Assembly (NCBI GenBank): GCA_035638075.1 | Contig: DASRAU010000021.1 | Coordinates: forward strand, 62,001 to 126,000 | DNA: 64,000 nt | Origin: DASRAU01 sp035638075 | Lineage (GTDB): Bacteria; Acidobacteriota; Polarisedimenticolia; Gp22-AA2 | Direction: 5' to 3' | Shown here: positions 7,825 to 17,402 of the stretch, one piece after another | Layout: each line of letters opens with the position of its first letter | Position numbering within the stretch: the stretch's first letter is position 1 | Notes under the pieces: model-generated | Told to the model about the DNA's origin: nothing | Database searches by the model: none | The model's input: the letters and a program-made list of their open reading frames with translations, nothing else | Position numbers and translations under genes: made by a program

Positions 7825-7995
7825 GATGATTAATTCGTTCTCGGAATAAGGGGTTATCCGCTCCATTGGGCCAACCGGATGAAACCTCAGGAAATGCTGG
7901 TATCACAAGGCCTTCCGATGCTGTGGCCCCATTCCGACGCGGGTTTCATTGAATGGTTCTGGCGAAGGCTTTGAGTTGCGGGCTATTGGCGGGTT
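7825..7995. other. Non-coding gap
   Basis: No credible gene, stem or promoter is visible between the candidate RNA promoter and the stop of the HEAT-like gene. An 84-codon minus-strand frame crosses it but shows no codon bias or family motif. Confidence 0.5.
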
Positions 7996-9234
7996 CTACT
8001 GCTCGAAACGCAGGAGGAGCGTGGCTTCCAGCCGGAGGTCGGCCGGAAATGCCGCCGGGTCGAGGCGCCGGCCAAGGTCCTCGAAAGCGGCGATGGCCTC
8101 GTACCGTCCGGCGGCCGTGACGGGACCGACGTTGACCGGGCGGCGGAGCACCTCCCCGGGGGCGAGATCGACCAGGCCCGCCGCCACCTGCTCGGGGGCC
8201 GGCCGCGGCGGCACGGGCGGCGGAGGCGGCACCGGCAGGGCGGCCGTGTCGGGGTGCTTCCCCTTGGGAGCCTCCTTCTTCGTGTCCTTGCCGGGCGGCC
8301 GGCTTCCTTTCACCTCCGCGGACTTTCCGGCCGTGGCGGCGGGGATCCCGGGCGCTGCGGCGACGACCGGCCCGAGGCGGAGATCGATGTCCCCGAGGGC
8401 GAGCGGGATGCGCCGCGTCGCGTCGTTGCGCAGCGTGAGCGTGCAGGGGACCTGCTCGGTGACCCGCGGCGGCTCGTCCGGCGCGCACTGCAGAGCGGCG
8501 GTGATCTCCCCCGGCCGGCGCTTCAGCGCTTCGACCAGCAGATCGTCCACCGGTTCCCCGACGAGCGCCAGGGTCTCGAGCGCCGCGTAACGCGCCTTCG
8601 GGGTTCCCGCCGCGAGCGCGGCGCGGATCGCCGCTCGGCCGTCGGTCAGCCAGCGCGAGGCCGGCTCGGCGCCGTGCTCGCGCTGCCAGGCGCGCCAGGC
8701 GGCGGCCACCAGGGTTTCGCGGCCACCCGACGCCGCCCGCGCCGCTCCCTCCGGCTCGATCGGCTGCGCGGTCAGGCGGCGCAGTCCCTGTTCCGCCGTG
8801 ACGGCGATCTCGATGCTCTCCCCTTCCGAAACGAGACGCCGGCGATCCTCGAGATGGGCCACGAGGAACGGCACCCCGCCCGCGATGCGATGGTGCGCGA
8901 CCGCCAGCGCCACCGCCCGCACCACCCAGGCGGATCGATCACTGAAGAAGTCGCGGTAGTCCTCGAGCTGGTCGCAGCCGGCTTCGTCCAGGGCCGACAC
9001 CGCACGCTCGCGGGTGCGCGGGTCGGGCGCCCCCGCGTAGGCCGACAGGGTCGGGCAGCCCGCCGCCCCGAGCGCGCTGACCCGTTCGCGGATGGCGGGC
9101 ATCGGCGTGTTCTCGTCGGTCAGCAGCTGCGGAAGCGGGTCGACGGCGGCGACGGAGCCCGTGGACGCGAGCAGCAGGGCCGCCAGCGCCGGAACCACCG
9201 GGATCCATCGCGAAAGGGGGCGCACGTCGCTCAT
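7996..9234 (-). CDS. Secreted HEAT-like repeat protein of unknown function
   Basis: A 412-residue protein with an N-terminal signal peptide (WIPVVPALAALLLASTGSVAA). The mature part has Ala/Leu/Arg-rich helical repeats of HEAT/PBS type (for example ERAVSALDEAGCDQLEDY, RAVALAVAHHRIAGGVPFL and RYAALETLALVGEPVDDLLV). These are followed near residue 250 by a beta-rich domain with CTLTLRNDATRRIPLALGDI, a Lys/Pro-rich disordered linker near residues 310-350, and a final beta segment. It is probably a periplasmic scaffold. The ATG at 9234 overlaps a TAGAAT box; the GTG at 9225, three codons later, is an alternative start that keeps the signal peptide. Confidence 0.6.
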   Translation of the reverse strand: MSDVRPLSRWIPVVPALAALLLASTGSVAAVDPLPQLLTDENTPMPAIRERVSALGAAGCPTLSAYAGAPDPRTRERAVSALDEAGCDQLEDYRDFFSDRSAWVVRAVALAVAHHRIAGGVPFLVAHLEDRRRLVSEGESIEIAVTAEQGLRRLTAQPIEPEGAARAASGGRETLVAAAWRAWQREHGAEPASRWLTDGRAAIRAALAAGTPKARYAALETLALVGEPVDDLLVEALKRRPGEITAALQCAPDEPPRVTEQVPCTLTLRNDATRRIPLALGDIDLRLGPVVAAAPGIPAATAGKSAEVKGSRPPGKDTKKEAPKGKHPDTAALPVPPPPPVPPRPAPEQVAAGLVDLAPGEVLRRPVNVGPVTAAGRYEAIAAFEDLGRRLDPAAFPADLRLEATLLLRFEQ

Positions 9235-9247
9235 TCTAGCGGGATCC

Positions 9248-9276
9248 TTGCCTTGATCGCCCCCGGTCCCTATGTT
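9248..9276 (+). promoter_or_regulatory. Promoter of the bactofilin gene
   Basis: TTGCCT (9248-9253), a 17-base spacer and TATGTT (9271-9276). It implies a long leader of about 165 bases before the ATG at 9448; I see no recognised riboswitch in it. Confidence 0.45.
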
Positions 9277-9447
9277 AGAGTCCGCGCCATCTTTTTGGCA
9301 GCGAGTTCGGATCGCAATCGTTTCTTTCCCGATCCGATCGGGAACCGGTCCCCCAACGGCGCGCGTCTTTCATCCGGGACCGGATCCACGCCGTTCACGC
9401 CGGCGTCGCGACGTGATCCCGTTACTTTTTTGGGAGGAGGTCGAGGA

Positions 9448-9969
9448 ATGTGGGACAAGAAGGATCAGACCGCACGCCCCAACGAGACGCCCGGTAGCAG
9501 CTACACGCCCGTCACCGCGGAGCCCGTCCGCACCAGCGTCGCGACCGCGCCGCGCAGCAATGGTGCCGCGAGCATCGGCTCCTCGATCCAGATCAAGGGT
9601 GAGCTGCAGGGTGACGAGGACCTGACCATCGACGGCCGGGTCGAAGGCAAGATCGACCTGCGCGACCACAACCTGACCATCGGTCCCAACGGCAAGATCA
9701 AGGCCGACCTGTTCGCGCGCCACATCGTGATCGCCGGCGACGTCTCCGGCAACGCGCACGCCGCCGAGCGGGTGGAGATCGCCCCGTCCGGCCGCCTGAC
9801 CGGCGACATCGTGTCGCCGCGCATCACCATCGCCGACGGCGCCCACTTCAAGGGCAGCGTCGACATGGAGCAGAAGGCCGCCAGCCACAAGCCGGCCGCC
9901 CGTGAAGCCTCGGGGAGCCTCGGAGTCGCCGCGGCCCGCGACGACGCGAAGCCGCAGCCCCGCCTCTAG
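9448..9969 (+). CDS. Bactofilin
   Basis: A 173-residue bactofilin, a right-handed beta-helix protein that self-assembles into filaments at the inner membrane and helps localise cell-wall or division factors. Between disordered, Thr/Ala-rich ends the core runs from SIGSSIQIKGELQGDEDLTI through GRVEGKID and VSGNAHAAERVEIAPSGRL to SVDMEQK, with the six-residue rise of hydrophobic and Gly positions expected of the fold. The ATG at 9448 follows a very strong GGGAGGAGG site (9432-9440). A 10-bp hairpin lies just after the stop. The next gene is a methyltransferase-like protein 58 bases on, probably separately expressed. Confidence 0.92.
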   Translation: MWDKKDQTARPNETPGSSYTPVTAEPVRTSVATAPRSNGAASIGSSIQIKGELQGDEDLTIDGRVEGKIDLRDHNLTIGPNGKIKADLFARHIVIAGDVSGNAHAAERVEIAPSGRLTGDIVSPRITIADGAHFKGSVDMEQKAASHKPAAREASGSLGVAAARDDAKPQPRL

Positions 9970-9986
9970 CATCCGACACGCGGCGA

Positions 9987-10010
9987 CCGGTCCGCCCGGG
10001 GGCGGACCGG
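9987..10010 (+). terminator. Perfect 10-bp hairpin after the bactofilin
   Basis: CCGGTCCGCC, loop CGGG, GGCGGACCGG. No T-tract follows. It may terminate or punctuate the bactofilin/methyltransferase transcript. Confidence 0.4.
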
Positions 10011-10027
10011 CGCCGCGGTCCTGACTC

Positions 10028-11083
10028 ATGCTCGATCGCCTCCTGCGTCAGCGCACCCGGCCCCCCGACGGACCGGAAGCCCCGGGCGACGCGTCCCGAT
10101 CGCACGTCTTCCCGCGCTTCCTGAAGTGGCTGTCGGCCCGCGAGCACCCGTCTGTCCTCGACCTGGGCCGGCTTTCCGGCGCGAACATCGAGCTCCTCGC
10201 GCGCCTCGGCTGTCGTGTGCAGGTCGAGGACCTGATGCGCTCCGCCGAAGAGGCGCTGGCCGCGGCCCAGCCGACCACACCCGCCGCCGAGCCGCACGCG
10301 GCCGCGGCGCTGCCACACATCCCTGAGACCATCCCCGGCGCGACCAACGGCGGCACGAACGGCGCGAAGAACGGTGGATCGCACGCGCCCGCGACCACCC
10401 TGTCCGAGCCCGCCGCCGGCGTAGCGCCGGTTCCGGCATCGACGCCGGGCGCCACCGTTCGGGAGGCGACCGCCGCGGTTCCCGACGCCGTGAGCGCGGC
10501 TCCCGCGGGCGCGGCTCCGGCCGTGCGCCCGACCCGGCACATCGTCCTGCCGCCGCGCACCTTCGGGACCAACGGCTCCCGCAACGGCGCCGGCACGAAC
10601 GGCACCGTGGGAAGTCCCCAGCGGGTGCCCGGACAGCACCCCGTGCCGATCACCCTGCCGCTGCCGACGAGCTTCTCCTACGACGACGCCACGTTCGACG
10701 CCATCGTCGGCTGGGACCTGTTCAACTATTACGACCCGGCACGCGCCAGCCGCCTCGGCCCCGACGTCGTCCGGCTCCTCCGGCCGGGGGGGATTGTCTT
10801 CGCGACCTTCCACGCCCGGCGCGAGGAGGCCCCCGACGGGCCGGGCCGCCATCGCATCGTGGACGAGTCGCACATCCAGGTCGATCCCTACACGGGGCCG
10901 CCGGCGTCACGGCACCTGTACCAGAACCGCGACATCGAGAAGACCTTCACCGGCCTGAAGATCGTCGAGCTGTACTTCCTGCGTCACGGGGTGCGCGAGA
11001 TGCTGCTCGAGAAGCGCGCCACGATCACCCCGCCCGCCATCGGAGGCCCGGCCAAGCCGCGCCCGCGATTCCGCATCGAGTAG
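10028..11083 (+). CDS. Methyltransferase-like protein with a large low-complexity insert
   Basis: A 351-residue protein that looks like a class I SAM-dependent methyltransferase in two halves. Residues 40-70 carry a motif I-like segment (SVLDLGRLSGANIELL, then VQVED). Residues 216-262 carry the later strands (YDDATFDAIVGWDLFNYY and LLRPGGIVFATFHARRE). Between them about 125 residues (80-205) are Ala/Pro/Thr-rich with Asn-Gly clusters such as TNGGTNGAKNGG, and should be disordered. Motif I has Arg-Leu where a tighter Gly-rich loop is usual, so SAM binding may be weak or lost. The ATG at 10028 has no obvious ribosome site. TypA follows closely. Substrate unknown. Confidence 0.6.
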   Translation: MLDRLLRQRTRPPDGPEAPGDASRSHVFPRFLKWLSAREHPSVLDLGRLSGANIELLARLGCRVQVEDLMRSAEEALAAAQPTTPAAEPHAAAALPHIPETIPGATNGGTNGAKNGGSHAPATTLSEPAAGVAPVPASTPGATVREATAAVPDAVSAAPAGAAPAVRPTRHIVLPPRTFGTNGSRNGAGTNGTVGSPQRVPGQHPVPITLPLPTSFSYDDATFDAIVGWDLFNYYDPARASRLGPDVVRLLRPGGIVFATFHARREEAPDGPGRHRIVDESHIQVDPYTGPPASRHLYQNRDIEKTFTGLKIVELYFLRHGVREMLLEKRATITPPAIGGPAKPRPRFRIE

Positions 11084-11100
11084 CGATCCCGCATCGAGTA
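11071..11100 (+). repeat. 18-base tandem duplication across a stop codon
   Basis: CCGCATCGAGTA occurs at 11071-11082 and again at 11089-11100. Extending upstream gives an 18-base period matching at 15 of 18 positions. The first copy contains the end of the methyltransferase-like gene; the second lies between it and the typA start. Confidence 0.6.
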
Positions 11101-11110
11101 AAGTACCCGC

Positions 11111-12966
<1,856 letters not shown>

Positions 12967-12970
<4 letters not shown>

Positions 12971-13752
12971 TCCTTGCGGCCGCGGCGCGGCCGCTGGTCC
13001 TCGCGCACCGCGGCTCCCGCCGGCGCGCCCCCGAGAACACCCTTCCGGCTTTCGAGCTGGCGCTCGACGAGGGAGCCGACGGGATCGAATTCGACGTGCG
13101 GCTCAGCGCCGACGGCGTTCCGATCCTGCTGCACGACCCGACCCTCGATCGCACCACCAGCGGCCGCGGCCACGTCGCCGCTCAGACGCTCGACGCGCTG
13201 CGGCGGCTCGACGCCGGCACCTGGCTCGGTGCGTCGCATCGCGGCGCGCGCATCCCGACGCTCGGTGAGGCGCTCGACTTCTGCCAGGACCGCGCCGTCC
13301 TCAACATCGAGCTCAAGATCGACTCGGGACGCGGCCTCGCCGCCCGCCGTCGCGCCATCGCCGAGGCCCCCCGCCTGGCCCAGGCCGTCGCCCGCGACCT
13401 CTCCCGCGCGCGCCGCCGCCCTCCCTCTCTCCTGATTTCGTCCTTCGAAGTCCGCGCCCTCGAAGCCGCCCGCGCCGTCCTCCCCGTCGCCGCGCTCGGC
13501 TGGCTCCGCTCCCGCACGATGCAGGGCCTGGCGAAGACGCACCGCCGTCTCCACCTCCGCGCCGTCAACCCCCACCTCCGCCTGTCGACCCCCCGCCGCC
13601 TCGCCTCCGCGAAGAAACTCGCCCTCGAGATCTTCGTCTATCCCGTGAACGATCCCGCCGATCTCCTACGCCTGGCCTCATCCGGCGTCACCGCCGTCAT
13701 CACCGACGACCCGCTCATCGCCATCGACACCCTGAAACACCGAACCCCCTGA
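12967..13752 (+). CDS. Glycerophosphodiester phosphodiesterase
   Basis: A 261-residue GDPD-family enzyme that hydrolyses glycerophosphodiesters to glycerol-3-phosphate and an alcohol. The active-site segments are present: VLAHRGSRRRAPENTLPAF (His and Glu), IEFDVRLSADGVPILLHDP (metal-binding Glu and Asp, and a catalytic His) and VLNIELKID. The C-terminal VNDPADLL and GVTAVITDDP motifs are typical. No signal peptide is visible, so it should be cytoplasmic. It starts with GTG at 12967, overlapping the typA stop as GTGA, which implies translational coupling. The second half has unusually C-rich codon choice compared with typA. Confidence 0.9.
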
Positions 13753-13839
13753 TTCGCGCAACGCCCCCGCCCATGAAGTGACGACGAATCACGGGAGGCC
13801 ACGGGCAGCGTGGCCGGACCCGTCCCCGGCGGGATCGAT

Positions 13840-13869
13840 TCCTGTTCCCTCTGAGGCGGTGGAACAGGA
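13840..13869. repeat. Perfect 9-bp inverted repeat downstream of GDPD
   Basis: TCCTGTTCC (13840-13848) and GGAACAGGA (13861-13869) flank a 12-base loop. A second 6-bp stem GGCCAC/GTGGCC lies just upstream. No T-tract follows, so it is a hairpin of uncertain role in the 256-base gap before the next gene. Confidence 0.4.
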
Positions 13870-14008
13870 GATCGTTCTTGTCCGTGATCAGCGACCGCAC
13901 ACGCGGTACGAAAGATCCACCGTGACTTGACGAATGTGCGGTGTTGTGATGAATTACCCCGCCGATCCCAACGACGTTCGGACGACACGAAACACAGGGG
14001 GTACGACT

Positions 14009-14296
14009 GTGGCCAAGAAGAAAGCGAAGCGCAAGGCGCCGAGACGCAGCAAGCCGGCCCGGAAGGCATCGTCCAAGAGGGCCAGCCCCCGTGCCAAGAG
14101 CACCAGGAAGGCCGCGAAGAAGACGGCTCCGCGGCACAAGTCGTCTGCGGCGCAAACCGCACCCAAAAAGGCGCCCGCGCGGCCGGCTTCGCCCAAGCCC
14201 GTGACGCCGATGCCGAGTTCGTCATTCGAGTCGGACCGTCCCTCCGGTGGCGGGGCGCCGACCTACGGCATGGGCTGGGATTCCGAGGAAGAGTAG
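14009..14296 (+). CDS. Histone H1-tail-like Lys/Ala/Pro-rich basic protein
   Basis: A 95-residue protein almost entirely Lys, Arg, Ala, Ser and Pro for its first 70 residues (VAKKKAKRKAPRRSKPARK, then STRKAAKKTAP), like bacterial histone H1-like and other nucleic-acid-binding tails. It ends with a different, acidic stretch, GAPTYGMGWDSEEE. The start chosen is GTG at 14009 because AGGGGG sits eight bases upstream; the frame stays open to ATG 13934, but the extra residues look non-coding. It ends just before a strong terminator, so it is a single-gene unit. DNA or RNA binding is inferred only from charge. Confidence 0.65.
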   Translation: MAKKKAKRKAPRRSKPARKASSKRASPRAKSTRKAAKKTAPRHKSSAAQTAPKKAPARPASPKPVTPMPSSSFESDRPSGGGAPTYGMGWDSEEE

Positions 14297-14329
14297 CCCG
14301 CCCGCACGCCGGGCGGCCGAAGTGATCGA

Positions 14330-14371
14330 GGGCCGTCTCCCGCCCGCAAAGAGGCGTGGGACGGCCCTTTT
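14330..14371 (+). terminator. Intrinsic terminator after the basic protein
   Basis: GGGCCGTC (14330-14337) pairs with GACGGCCC (14360-14367). Inner pairing tightens the loop, and TTTT follows immediately. Confidence 0.75.
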
Positions 14372-14386
14372 GCTGTCCACGGGTGG

Positions 14387-14414
14387 TTGACGCCCCTCCG
14401 TTCCCGCTTATATT
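14387..14414 (+). promoter_or_regulatory. Strong sigma70-like promoter of the TPR gene pair
   Basis: TTGACG (14387-14392), a 16-base spacer and TATATT (14409-14414), just after the preceding terminator, with a predicted start near 14421. Confidence 0.6.
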
Positions 14415-14457
14415 GGGGCCATGTCGGAAACGGACCGCCACCGTCGCGCGAGGGGAG

Positions 14458-14961
14458 ATGCCCGCTCTCGAACCACCCTCCAATCCCGAGGACGCCTTCA
14501 AGCGGGGGTTGGCTTGCCTCGAGCGCCGCTCGTACCAGGAGGCGGCCTCCTGTTTCCAGGCGTCGATCGACCTCGACCGTCCGAACCAGAAAACCTCCAA
14601 CATGAAGTACCTGTCGTTCCTGGGGCTGGCGCTGAACCTCGCGCAGGTCCGCTCGGACGAGGGGCTCAAGATGTGCGAGCAGGCGGCGAAGCGGGAGTTC
14701 TTCGACCCCGACGTCTTCTGCAATCTCGGCATCGTGTACCTGCGGCACCGGCAGAGGGGCCCGGCCTTCGCCGCGTTCCATCGCGGCCTGGCGCTGCGGC
14801 CGAGACACCGGCGGATCCAGGAGGAGCTCGATCGCTACGACCGCCGCTCCGCCCCGGTCTTCTCGTTCCTCGCCCGCGAGCACACGCTGAACGTCCTGGG
14901 CGGCCGGCTGCGCAGCCGGTGGCGCGCCCTGCTTGGACGTCTCTCTCCCAACGAAGCCTGA
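14458..14961 (+). CDS. Small cytoplasmic TPR protein
   Basis: A 167-residue protein with about three tetratricopeptide-type helix pairs: PEDAFKRGLACLERRSYQEA with SCFQASIDLDRP; KYLSFLGLALNLAQV with GLKMCEQAAKRE; and VFCNLGIVYLRHRQRGPAFA with FHRGLALRPRH. A basic segment (GGRLRSRWRALLGRLSP) ends the protein. No signal peptide is visible. TPRs usually mediate protein contacts; no partner can be named. The ATG at 14458 is nearly abutted by its AGGGGAG site, so an in-frame TTG at 14413 is possible though less likely. The next TPR gene overlaps its 3' end by 43 bases in another frame. Confidence 0.7.
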   Translation: MPALEPPSNPEDAFKRGLACLERRSYQEAASCFQASIDLDRPNQKTSNMKYLSFLGLALNLAQVRSDEGLKMCEQAAKREFFDPDVFCNLGIVYLRHRQRGPAFAAFHRGLALRPRHRRIQEELDRYDRRSAPVFSFLAREHTLNVLGGRLRSRWRALLGRLSPNEA

Positions 14962-16526
14962 GGGGACTCGTCGCCCTCCTGTCGATCGCCGCTCTCGGCG
15001 GCGGGCCGGCGTCCGTCCGGGCGCAGGCGGATGCGCCGCAGGATGAGACCCGCCGCCCGCGCGAGTTTCGACAGGTGGAGGGCTCATCGCTCCTGGCCCG
15101 GGGACTCCTGCTCGTGGATCGCTGGAGCGCCGCCGACCATGACGAGGCCCGCCGCCTCCTGCGCCGGGCGCTCAGGGCGGATCCCGGTCTCGCCGCGGCG
15201 CGCGCCGGGCTGGCCCGCTCCGACCTGTACCTGTACGCCTCCGGCATCGACGAGCGCCAGGAACGGATCGACGAAGCCCTGGCGGAAACGGAGCGCGCCG
15301 TCGCCCTCGCCCCGGACGATCCGGCCATCCGATCGGTCAGGGCGCTCGCGCTGGCGGCGGCCGACCGCACCACCCCGGCGCTCGCCGAGGCGGAGAGAGC
15401 CGACGCCCTGGGGCCGGGCCGGGCGGACGGACCGCTGGCGCTGTGCATCGTGCAGCGGCTGCGGCGATCCCTCGACGCCTCGCTGACCGCCTGCCGGCGG
15501 GCGGCCGATGTCGCCCCCGACTCGCCGCGCGTCCTCATGGCGCTGGCGGAGACGCTGCGCGAGATCGGGGCTTACGACGGCGCCATGAATCTCTACGGCC
15601 AGGCCGCGGACCTCGAGCACGACTCGCCGCTGCCGCAGCTCGGGGGGGCGGCGACGCTGGCGCGCAGCGGCGCGAACACCATCGCGTCCCGCAGCTACCA
15701 GGGCATCCTCGATCACCACCCCGAGGTGAAGCTGCGCGCCCTCGAAGGAGCGGCGGGGAACCGTGTCGCCGCCGCCGATTACGAAACCGCGCTCGAGTAC
15801 TACCAGCGGGCGGAGCTGCCGGAGAACGGCTCGCTCTGGACGCTCCTCAGCCTCTACGGCAAGGGCTACGCGCTCCTGAAGCTCGATCGCGGCGCCGAGG
15901 CGGAGTACTTCCTGAGCCTCGTCACGACGCGCGTCCCGGTCGATTACGACGGCCCGGCGCGCGGCCGCGAGGTCCTGTTCCTGTCCTACGACGGGCTCGT
16001 GGACTGGTACGCCGGGAGGAACCGCCCCGACCGCGTCGAGGCGCTGCTGCGCGAGGCGGCGGCGCGGCCGCTGGCGCCGACGCGCATGGCCCGGCGGCTC
16101 GGCGACCTGCTGCACGAGCGCGGTCGCGATGCCGAGGCGGCGGGTCTTCTCGAGCAGGCGATCCTCAGGACGGATCCCCTCGAGGACCGGCTGAGCCTGG
16201 TCGACTCGGCCGTGGCGCTGGCCCGCCTGCGCTCGTCGGAGGGCAGGAAATCGATTCCCGACAAATCCCCGGCCGGCAAGGCGCTCGACGCCGTGGCGGG
16301 GCTCCTGGATGCGAAGACACCGGCCGCCGCCTGCTATCGCATGGCGCGTGCCTACGGCCTGGCGCGCGACGCCGATTCGAGCCTGTCATTTCTCGGACGT
16401 TCGCGCGACGGCGGGTACCTTCCCGCTGACCAGGTCGCGACCGACCCGGCGTTCGCATTCCTGCGCCAGCGCCCGGAATTCCAGCGCTTCCTCGGGAGCG
16501 ACCCCGGAACCGACGTCCGCGACTGA
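14919..16526 (+). CDS. Secreted TPR-repeat protein
   Basis: About 535 residues. A signal peptide (RGLVALLSIAALGGGPASVRAQA) is followed by many TPR-like helical pairs, for example LLRRALRADPGLAAARAGLA, DEALAETERAVALAPDDPAI, YDGAMNLYGQAADLEHDSPL and YETALEYYQRAELPENGSL. The C-terminal block has LDAVAGLLDAKTPAAACYRM and a closing PAFAFLRQRPEFQRFL. It is probably a periplasmic scaffold. There is no ATG at the head of the frame; GTG at 14919 gives a plausible basic n-region plus signal and overlaps the preceding TPR gene by 43 bases, consistent with coupling. The start is therefore uncertain. Confidence 0.68.
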   Translation: MARPAWTSLSQRSLRGLVALLSIAALGGGPASVRAQADAPQDETRRPREFRQVEGSSLLARGLLLVDRWSAADHDEARRLLRRALRADPGLAAARAGLARSDLYLYASGIDERQERIDEALAETERAVALAPDDPAIRSVRALALAAADRTTPALAEAERADALGPGRADGPLALCIVQRLRRSLDASLTACRRAADVAPDSPRVLMALAETLREIGAYDGAMNLYGQAADLEHDSPLPQLGGAATLARSGANTIASRSYQGILDHHPEVKLRALEGAAGNRVAAADYETALEYYQRAELPENGSLWTLLSLYGKGYALLKLDRGAEAEYFLSLVTTRVPVDYDGPARGREVLFLSYDGLVDWYAGRNRPDRVEALLREAAARPLAPTRMARRLGDLLHERGRDAEAAGLLEQAILRTDPLEDRLSLVDSAVALARLRSSEGRKSIPDKSPAGKALDAVAGLLDAKTPAAACYRMARAYGLARDADSSLSFLGRSRDGGYLPADQVATDPAFAFLRQRPEFQRFLGSDPGTDVRD

Positions 16527-16768
16527 CACCGCCTGTCGCGATCGCCCTTCCCTGTCGGCCGGCGGCGACAACGGCTGTCGGCGCGGCTTTCGTAACCTGT
16601 CCAGTCCCCGGACTCCGGGCCTTCCCGCGAACCCCGCGCCGGACGACGGTTGCGCGACTTGCGGCCGATGACGGAATCGTCCTTCAACCCCCTGACGTGG
16701 TACCGGGCTTGCTCTTCCGAGGGGCGCGGGCGGCGGCGGTTCGGGCCAGCCCCGGAGGTGAAGCGGCC

Positions 16769-17266
16769 ATGAAGAAGACGGTTCTCACGTTCGCGGGTGC
16801 AGCGTTCCTGGTGTCAGCCATGCTGGCGACTCCGGCGCACGCCCAGGCGGTCAGGAACAAGTCCTGCACCGACGCCGCCACGGGCGTCACCTGGGACTGC
16901 GACTTCGCGTTGAAGAGCGCAACGCCCGGGACGCCGGTCAGCTTCTCAATCAATTACTCGTGCAAGAGCGACGTGTGCGGCCCGGTCCTTTCGTTCGGGC
17001 AGGGCGACCCCGGCTTCACGCCGGAGTACGCGAGCGGCCACCTGGTGGGCGGCAGCCGTCTGCCCAACGGGCTCGAGCTGACGTTCGCCTTCGACTCCCT
17101 GAAGGAGTCGGGCGTCAGCGGCAACGCCCACGCCGAGGCCCACTTCGTCATGAACGTCATGACGACGGACGCCTCGGGCGGGCCGGTGATGGTGGCCTGC
17201 CCCGTGGACGTGAAGCTGAGCGAGTTCGCGAACAAGAGCGAGGTCGCGGCCGCGAAGAAGAAGTAA
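16769..17266 (+). CDS. Secreted protein of unknown function
   Basis: A 165-residue exported protein. The signal peptide MKKTVLTFAGAAFLVSAMLA ends at an AHAQA cleavage site near residue 26. The mature part contains four Cys in two close sets (SCTD with WDCD, and SCKSDVC) plus one near the end (VACPVD), suggesting disulfides in the periplasm. Beta-rich stretches include PVSFSINYSC and NGLELTFAFDS, and the tail is Lys-rich. The ATG at 16769 follows CCGGAGGTGAAG, a good ribosome site. No family is recognised. It ends at a branched terminator shared with the convergent lipoprotein gene. Confidence 0.62.
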   Translation: MKKTVLTFAGAAFLVSAMLATPAHAQAVRNKSCTDAATGVTWDCDFALKSATPGTPVSFSINYSCKSDVCGPVLSFGQGDPGFTPEYASGHLVGGSRLPNGLELTFAFDSLKESGVSGNAHAEAHFVMNVMTTDASGGPVMVACPVDVKLSEFANKSEVAAAKKK

Positions 17267-17295
17267 CGATCGCGCCTTTCGGGCGCTGAAAGACA

Positions 17296-17357
17296 ACGAG
17301 CCCGGTGCACGCAGGTCCGAAGGAATTCGGGCTGGTGCGCCGGGCTCGTGGCTTTTC
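17296..17357 (+). terminator. Branched terminator-like stem
   Basis: ACGAGCCCGG (17296-17305) pairs perfectly with CCGGGCTCGT (17340-17349), followed by GGCTTTTC. The 34-base loop contains its own hairpin CCGAA-GGAA-TTCGG, giving a stacked or Y-shaped structure. Confidence 0.55.
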
Positions 17358-17402
17358 GTGCGGGCACCGGGGACCGATTGCGGCCGGCCCGGGCCTCTCA
17401 GT

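Noticed and set aside
7652..7906. 84-codon minus-strand open frame
   Set aside because: It runs through perfect hairpins, has no ribosome site or family motif, and its composition does not match neighbouring genes.
16527..16768. Promoter or gene in the 242-base gap before the secreted four-Cys protein
   Set aside because: Only scattered TTGCGC/TTGCTC-like hexamers without matching -10 boxes; nothing supportable beyond the ribosome site.
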